NCBI GenBank assembly: GCA_033064195.1
Contig: JARBJD010000078.1
Location: 1-64,000, forward strand
Origin: Blattamonas nauphoetae
Lineage: Eukaryota > Preaxostyla > Oxymonadida
Reading direction: 5' to 3'
Length of the DNA: 64,000 nt
In this document: positions 53,801-61,300 of the stretch, piece after piece
Position numbering within the stretch: the first letter of the stretch is position 1
Layout: each line of letters begins with the position of its first letter
Notes under the pieces: generated by a model
The model's input: only the letters and a program-made list of their open reading frames with translations
Told to the model about the DNA's origin: nothing
Database searches by the model: none
Position numbers and translations under genes: made by a program

Positions 53801-54015
53801 CAAACATCAACAGCGCGTCTATGTATGACCAAAAAAAAGAGGAGGTGAGACCGTTAACAAGTGTGATCATGATTTAGTGGGAGTTCTTGAGGAAAGCGAT
53901 TGTGAAGAATTCCCGGTTGAAGAAGCTGTGTTCAACGACGTTGACTTCGTTGGAGCATTGTCGTGTGGGGGGAAATGTTGAATTCTGGAGGTTAAGGAGA
54001 AAAAGAGAAGAAGGA

Positions 54016-54393
54016 TCAATGTGGAGAATGTGAAAGAGTATGAAGAACGGAGATATCTCTTGAGAGGACAATGAAGATGAGATGAAATTTCTGGGAATTC
54101 ATTCTGACAAACCTTGTATCGATGATAAATTCTTCTCTTCCATTGTTTTCGTAAAGTATTTCATTGTCCTGAATTTTCGGTTCTTCTTTCTTCTCGACTT
54201 GTTTTGTTGATTCCTTATTTTCTTCACCGATTGATTCGGCCATCGTTTGATCAGTTAGAGTTACAACAAGTGCAACAGTGTGTTCTTGTTCAATCTTGTT
54301 CTGGCTGGGTTCTGGAGACTTCACTTCCTTTGGAATCACAACTGTCTTCGAATCTTTCTTCTCAACATCTGATTCCATATTCCTAGCTACCAT
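54016..54393 (-). CDS. Putative acidic protein exon, unidentified
   Basis: This 125-residue frame begins at the ATG at 54393 and is open further upstream, with EAKRQESEE-like sequence. It is rich in Glu, Lys and Val (KKDSKTVVIPKEVKSPEPSQ), ends in a stretch with FIIDTRFVRMNSQKFHLIFI, and probably continues into other exons. No domain is recognised. The composition suggests a flexible host protein, but coding status is uncertain. Confidence 0.35.
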   Translation of the reverse strand: MVARNMESDVEKKDSKTVVIPKEVKSPEPSQNKIEQEHTVALVVTLTDQTMAESIGEENKESTKQVEKKEEPKIQDNEILYENNGREEFIIDTRFVRMNSQKFHLIFIVLSRDISVLHTLSHSPH

Positions 54394-55463
54394 CTCCTCT
54401 GATTCTTGCCTCTTCGCCTCGGCCTGTTTCGCGATCTGTTCAAATCTCCCCTTAACTCCCGATCTATATGTCGAATGTGAAGATATGAATGAGGAGGGTC
54501 AAATACGATGAAAAAATGTCAAAAAAATGAATAAGCAAGAGATGCAAACCGATGGCAACAGATCTCCCATCCTAGTGCATATTGGGGAACAATATGCCCG
54601 TCGTCTTGGAGGTTCCCTTTGAAAATACTCTGAGTCCATTTTCTACCAATTCGATGACAGTTGTTCATTTCTTCTCAGAGGAGAAGACGTACGACAGTTC
54701 GATCGTGTTGACTTTTCGCTTGTGGATGAATGAGCACACTGTTCCTGCAAGAGATGGAGAGAAAAAGTGAAGGAAGTGGCTAGAAATTGAAAATAAAGAG
54801 AGAAAACACTATCAACGGCGACTCAAACTGTTCTGAGTTTGGTCACATCCAGGGGCAGCAAAATGCAGAGATGAAGGCACTACCTCGCTCAAACAAAGTG
54901 ATGAGGTCTAAGACTAATCAAAAAAGTGAGAGATGGGTGGTAATATCACACCAACATCGAAATGGAGACGCAACTGTGACCCTTTATAGATGTCGATTGG
55001 ACATCCAGGACTGGATGTCCAATCGGACAGTCCATTTTTGCCGACTCTTTGAAAACTTCAAAAACGGTATGCACTAATTGAGAAGACATCAGAACAAAAG
55101 TATCAGCGAAATGTCCAATGACATCCAATGACGTCCAATGGTGGGTGGATCAAGCAACTCGTCACTAGAAGAAGAGTATCATCGGATTCTCACCATTTCG
55201 CTGATTTTTAACAGACTATTCTCATTTTCAAGTGAAAGGAAACAAATATATGGAATGAGAGTAAAATGAACAGGATCAAAATTGAATATCCAATCGAAGT
55301 CAATTGTCCAGTCCAACGCTGGCACCGTCCAATCCAATTAACATGCCAACTGAGTTTAATAAAATGGTAGAGGTGCGAAAAATGTATAGAAGTCGTATCT
55401 TTCCAAGTTGATCCACACTTCACTCCGATCCTTTATCCCGTCGCTTTTTCACAATGTCTGGTC

Positions 55464-55507
55464 GTCTTCACAGCCCCCCGCTCAAGAGCAGGGGGGGCTG
55501 TGAAGAC
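55464..55507. repeat. 44-bp palindrome
   Basis: Perfect 16-bp arms (GTCTTCACAGCCCCCC and its complement) enclose GCTCAAGAGCAG, which itself can pair GCTC with GAGC. It would form one long G/C-topped hairpin. Confidence 0.85.
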
Positions 55508-56079
55508 TATTAGTGAATTCTCAAAAGAAACATGGGAATAAAGGATCTTTGTGAAGTGTCGAAACAAATAAAGGTCCTTGATCTCGGCACAATGGTGACA
55601 TCCCGGAAACAAACAGTCTCGAAATTCTAATTAACACCAAAGATTTTGGTATAGAAGATAGACGACAATGAAGATGTGACGATCAAGTCATTTGGAAAAT
55701 TGGTCATTCGATCAGAACCCTTAAACCGAGGAGGGTCACGGATCATCGGATCTTGCCGTGTCGCTCACTCATCTGGACTTGTGGTCTCGTTTTCTCTTTT
55801 GTTGATTGTTGATTATGGCTTTGATTTCAGGCAGAACTGATGAAATTGGTTTCGATTCTTTGTTTGTGGTTTTCTTGGTTGTGATGATGGATGTCTTTAT
55901 TTCTTGCTTGCTTTCTTTCTTTCAGATTCGAAATCGCCCTCGTTCGTTCGCTCGTCGCATTCGTCTGAAATCGCTTCTTTCGTGCTCAGGCAATTGGGAG
56001 ATTGGTCTTCGTGTGCTGGATTGGAATCTGTGTGTTTCAATTTTTCATCTTGCTGATTTGTTTTCAGTGTTGTTCCTGC

Positions 56080-57774
56080 ATGGAATCACTCTTCTTCGAA
56101 CCAGAAATCGTTGACTCGCTTTTTCTCCAACACAACGACCTTATCCTTTCCACATTCGAGAAAACCGGGGAATCATCGCCTCCACCAGCAATTCTCACCA
56201 CTTTGGCTCGGATTTCTCTCTTCCCTCATATCACAATCGCCTCCCTCTCTCTCTTGGCTCTTTTTGAGATTTTCAAACGAAATCCACTGACTTTCTCTCT
56301 CCTCCCCTCACCCATCTTCCCATCATCTTCCCCACACCAACACTATTCTGGTCTCTCATTCCTGGATGCTCTGACAAAGAAACTCCGAATCGTTTTCTCC
56401 GAAGTCCAAAGGAATATCCCAACAGATCTTTCATTCATCCCAAAATACCTCCAGCACACGAGCGATGATCCTTTCATCATCAAACGTACCCTGGACTTTT
56501 GTTCATATTCGTTCCTCCTAACAATTCCACTTTTGAGAGCATCTCCACACATCGAAGTGTGTTTTGACTCTTTCCATCATTTTTCATAATTTCAGGTTGA
56601 TTCCGAGATCATTCGTGAATTGATTCTCTTCGTTAAAGAAGCTCTCACAACGATTCTCACGAACATTTCAACCATCGACAATATCATCGCTTCTCTTCCT
56701 TCCGACCCTTCTCCAACCACTCGATTGGCTTCTGAAATTGACACCCGAATGATTGATTCTCTCAGACAACTTCGAGATGACTGTGAAGTGTTTCTGTTCA
56801 ATGAATGGAGATTCTTCGTCAATTTGACATTCGACATCGCAGAACCCCACAAATCATCCTTCCAAACAATCATCCTCGACGATCCATCCTTCCCTGACCT
56901 CATTCTCAACTCTCTCAAACTCAACCACAAAGACATCAGACTACACACCATCATGGCCATCGTCAACATCGTTATTGAGTATCCAAGGATGAAAGAACAA
57001 TTCATGGCAGCGAATCTTGTTGGTAGAATGTTTGAAACAGTCGATTTTGTTTCTCTTCCTCTCTCCGAGTCCGAAACTCTTCTCGGTCTCACCAAATTCA
57101 TCACGTACATGCTTGACCCGATTGGAGACGATGAAGACGCACATTTCGAACAATATCCTCTCGTTCGTGTTTCTGTGTTCGAACCAGCCAAACAATTCAT
57201 CACATTCATGTTCCACAATTCGGACAAACTCATTCTGACTGAAGCAGACAACCTTCAACTCGAGTGTCACATCTGCTGGATCCACCAACACATCAAAAAC
57301 ATGGAACTTCGATCTGACGAACATAATGCCGACATTGTGTCAGAACTTGTGAATTGGGAAGTGCGAACGATGGTCGAGATGGAGAACGAAGAGCATTTTC
57401 AGAATGTCCTCCAAAGCATGCTGAACAGAACATGGGAATGGAATCGAAACAAACGAGAGCGGCAGACGAGACGAGAAGTACTTTTGAGAGAAGAAGGGTT
57501 GGGACGATTCCTTCGAATTGCGAGTGGTGGGGATCGATGTGGACACAAATCAGATCATCCACGATTGTGCGAGACTGTTCAGAATCGATCCATCATTGAA
57601 TACGGACGAACTCTGATGAATGTTGGGAACAATCATTCCCTTATAACGAAGAAACACCAGATTCTGAGACGTGATCGGCCCTCTTATCCAGTATTCGTCA
57701 AGAAAACGAAGAGCTTTATTGTTTCGAATTTGTTGTTCACATCGCTTCATTGCATGTCTTCCTCAACAATTTGA
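56080..57774 (+). CDS. Helical-repeat (armadillo/HEAT-like) protein, unidentified
   Basis: Exon 1 (56080-56556) and exon 2 (56596-57774) are joined by removing a 39-bp GT-AG intron, giving 551 codons plus stop. The ATG at 56080 (MESLFFEPEIVDSLF) is the first good start after a TTTTCAG acceptor-like site, so a 5' non-coding exon is possible. The protein looks all-helical, with repeating Leu/Ile/Phe patterns (PAILTTLARISLFPHITIASLSLLALFEIF, broken here by no loop; SFPDLILNSLKLNHKDIRL). The C-terminus is basic and Arg-rich (NRTWEWNRNKRERQTRREVL). Helical-repeat scaffold proteins of this kind are often expanded families in protists. No specific function can be assigned. Confidence 0.6.
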
Positions 57775-58338
57775 AAAATATAACAATGGTCATTCATTGG
57801 ATGTGGAGATTTGACTGAGGAAACATCCCTAATGAAAACACCCTGTTCATAAGGGAATGTGGAATTGTATGGTTTTTTTGATGAAGTGGCACCAAGTTCT
57901 GTCAGAACAAACTCCATGTGATATGTTTCGTGAAATGAGTCAAAATGGTAAATGCTGTCTTTAGAACATCTTATCATGATTGAATCTAAAACAATCAGCT
58001 GGATGAGTGAAACACAAAGAATGCTCAACAGAACCATCTTGACGATGCTTTCAATCAAGACGAAACGAAAGTGATAGAAGAATGAGAGAGCAAAAGCTGA
58101 TAAAAGAGAAGTTGGTCAGAAATGAGATGAAGTCTCTCTCGGCGACGTGAGGAGAATGAAGACAGAGATTGAAAGGATGATTCGAGATTCGATAGTTGTC
58201 GATCTCTTTGACATGAGAAAGAAGACGAATGAGATGAGGAGAACGAAGAACGATGATAGTGACATGCACATGAAGATTGAACTCTGTGAAATGCGAATCA
58301 AAACGAGACCTGCAACTTCCCAAAAGGGAGTCCTCAGA
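57775..58338. other. Intergenic region, nothing recognised
   Basis: About 560 bp between two convergent 3' ends. Short Arg/Met-rich frames around 58150-58440 are low-complexity and are not supported as genes. Confidence 0.5.
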
Positions 58339-61300
58339 TCATTGTGTGATGTGTTTCAGATCGTCTGCTGCACTCGTCCCGACATCCCAGGGCTCTTTCA
58401 CTACGGTGTTTGTGTTGTTCCGTGTGTTGGCCTCCAGAGCCTCTGAGACTTCCTGAAGTGTGGGGCGTTCGTCGGGGTTCAGTGTTAAGCAGCTTGCGAT
58501 GACTTTTCGCATTTTCTCGTCCGAAATGAAGTGAGTGTCGGGGAAGCAGTTCGCGTCGTATCGTCGTTGCGCGTTCATCGCATCCAACTCCCACCACGGC
58601 ACTTCCTCGTTCTCCAACTCCCACAAGACGAGGCCAAGACTAAAAACTGCCGCTTTGTGTCCGTCCACATTCGGCTGGTCCTTCGCCACTTCCGGCGCCT
58701 CCCATCTCAGACTCGGACGCGATGTTGCTTGTGATTGAGCTGTCTCTGCGTTCCCTCGCCGGGTTTCCTGCTTCAGCTCCGGCGCAAGGTCTAAAAAACA
58801 CTGATCAGTCCCATCGACGAAGATCGAGTGAGGAGAAAGGTGGAGGAGGCCAGCAGCGCCCTTGTTCTCAACCACCAGCCGCTTCAGCCCTCGCACCAAC
58901 TGCATCCGGACAAGCCGTTTTTGGAGAATGCGTTGGTGTTGGGCGCCGTGAAGCAAGTCATACAGTGAAGTGACACCAGCAGCGTAGGTGAGCTCGTAGT
59001 CTCCATCACACTTCATCACTTGATGGGTCATGATGGGTGCAGTGGATGGTGGGAAGACCACCGCAGACTTTGTCGGTTCGGCTGCCACTCCGATGCATGT
59101 TGATTGTGTTTCTTGGTTTTCGCAAAAGGCGACGATCTGGTTCGGGTCGTGGTTGTCGCCTGGTTCGTACTTAACCAGCAGCTCAGGCTCATCGATCTCT
59201 TTCAATTCTGTTCTTTTGGTGTCTCCTTTCTGCTTGCGACGACGGCAGATGACGAAGACGATAACAAGAATGAGGAGAAGGGCAAGGAAACTCGCAGCAA
59301 CTGGAATGATCCATTTCATGGCTTGTTTGGTCAGAGCAAGCTTTGCAGCCGATTCACTCACTTTCAAACGAACCCAGTTTGATGTTCGTTCACCATCTCC
59401 GAAGAGGAGACGGGCTCGCCATTCATGTGTGGCGTCCAAAGCGATGACTGACTCCTGAGCTGAGAATGAGAGGAGAGATTCGTTCCAGCTGGTGATTGAG
59501 GAATCTGTGAGAATGAGAGTGGTTGAGTTTCCTTCCTGCGATGTCGTCTTCGTTGTGATCCACTCAAACACTTCCAGATCGAGGCCACATGGAATCAAGA
59601 GTTCCCCTTGAACAGTGACTGTGAAGAATTTGTTCGTTTTGTTCTTCACATTGTGCACGACATTGCACTTGTCTGCGTTCATGGTTGGGATGAAGAAGGG
59701 AGCTTTCAGAACTGACTCACCTTCTTCCACGCGACATGACGATCCCGATATCCATTTCGACGTTGTGTCTGAGTCCATGTTCTGACTTCCTGTCAGAATG
59801 GTGATGTTTCCTTCTTCTTCGCAATTGATGTTTCGTCGAGCTGATGGAAACGAAGAGTTGTGAGGGGTGTTGTGGGTGAACAGTGACCCGATCAACGAAA
59901 GTGACCCTCCCACCATTTGGATTGCTCCGTTCGACAGTCGTCCAAACTCGGATGAGTGGATGGTTGTTTGACAGTGGTCGAGGACGAGGAAGCCGGACGA
60001 GAATGAACAGAGAGAATCGTCAGAGTTGGAAGGAGTGGCGGTTCCGATGAAGCTGCATGAATGGAAAGTGAGTTGGGGGATGGATGCCGAGGCAGATGCA
60101 GAAATGAACGTGTCGGCTTGTGAATCTTGGACAGCGACGAAGATGAACGAAGCTGAGTGGAACGACGGGAGACTGACAGCGACAGCGGAGAAGGATGGGA
60201 TGGACACTGTGATTTTCTCCATCTCCAGGTCAACAGACGAGCCTTGGATTGAGACCAGGCTACTGTTGAGTGCTTTCGTGGATGTGATGGTCAGGTTGAC
60301 GAGAACAACTGTTCCACAAACTGCTTCGATCAGTGCATTGTCCTGTTTGATGTTGCTGTCGATGATTGAGACAGTTAATTTTGAGAGCGAGAGCTCGTCC
60401 GGTTCGACGAATTCATTGTTCACGATCTGGACATTCCCAGTGAACACCAACGAAGAATGTGATTTGTGGCCAGACACTGCCAGAAAGTCTCCATCCAGAT
60501 TCATCAGCGATGTGATTGTTCCTGTTCCGTTCACTTCGACTCTTCTGCCTTTCGTCATCGCCACTCCACCTTCGATTGTCAGACACGCACTCTTCTCGTT
60601 CCCACACAGCGGATGATCGAACCCCTCACCGCTCACAAACACAACATCCTTTCGAGGAGTGAACGCGAACTGGAGCGGATACGGGTTCAATGTGGTGTTG
60701 TCTTTCCACCAAACTGATGACGTTTCCTCAACCAGCACCCGTCGCAGTCCTTTCAACGTGTTGTACGTTCCCTCCCAATTCTGCGCCGAGAATGTCTCTT
60801 CGTTGGTGCCGTGGATGAGCACCCAACATGTGTTTGTGTCGCCTTCCGAAGTGAAGATGGTGTTGGTGATCTTGAGAGGAATGATGGGAGAGATGGTGGA
60901 TTCGATGAGATAGTGTGTAGAAGAGTGAGAGATCGACGAGAAATTGCAGTTTTCGATCGTTGTGGTAACGGAGAAGGTGAGGAGAGGACCACCTGTCAGT
61001 TGAGCAGTGGTGAATTCCATGTCGAGCAGATGGACTTGACCAGCTGAGGCGGAAAGGAGAGTTGAGGAAAGAGTGTGCCCTTCACAGTCGAAAATGACAT
61101 CATCAAGAGTGAGAATGCCTGTGGAAGCATGCGAGATGATGGGCGAAGCGTTCGGGTTGTGTTTCAGAGAGATGAGGAGCTGTGTGATTACGAGTGAGGC
61201 ATCTGACGTCGTTGAGATGACCGTGTTGGTGTTCAAGAGGACAGTCGGACGATTCGCGTTGCCAATCAACTCGAGTGTGTTCGTCACCTCAATCTGCTCC

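Larger units (their letters stand above)
53269..55751. repeat. Inverted 21-bp pair spanning 2.5 kb
   Basis: ATCCGATGATCCGTGACCCTC (split as ATCCGATGATC plus CGTGACCCTC) at 53269-53289 occurs as its exact reverse complement at 55731-55751. Flanking similarity is poor beyond the 21 bp. They may be the ends of a decayed transposon or two copies of one short repeat. Confidence 0.45.
50181..56079. other. Gene-poor 5.9-kb region with scattered repeats
   Basis: I find no well-supported gene except a weak minus-strand candidate (54016-54393). Short frames at 51343-51615 and elsewhere are low-complexity (Arg/Lys/Ser). Inverted and direct repeats of GTCCTGTCC, GTCCAGTC and GACATCCA type are scattered at 50.4-50.8, 53.2-53.4 and 55.0-55.3 kb, and a perfect palindrome lies at 55464. 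The region is probably a graveyard of small transposons. The last 250 bp may include a 5' exon of the following gene. Confidence 0.5.
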
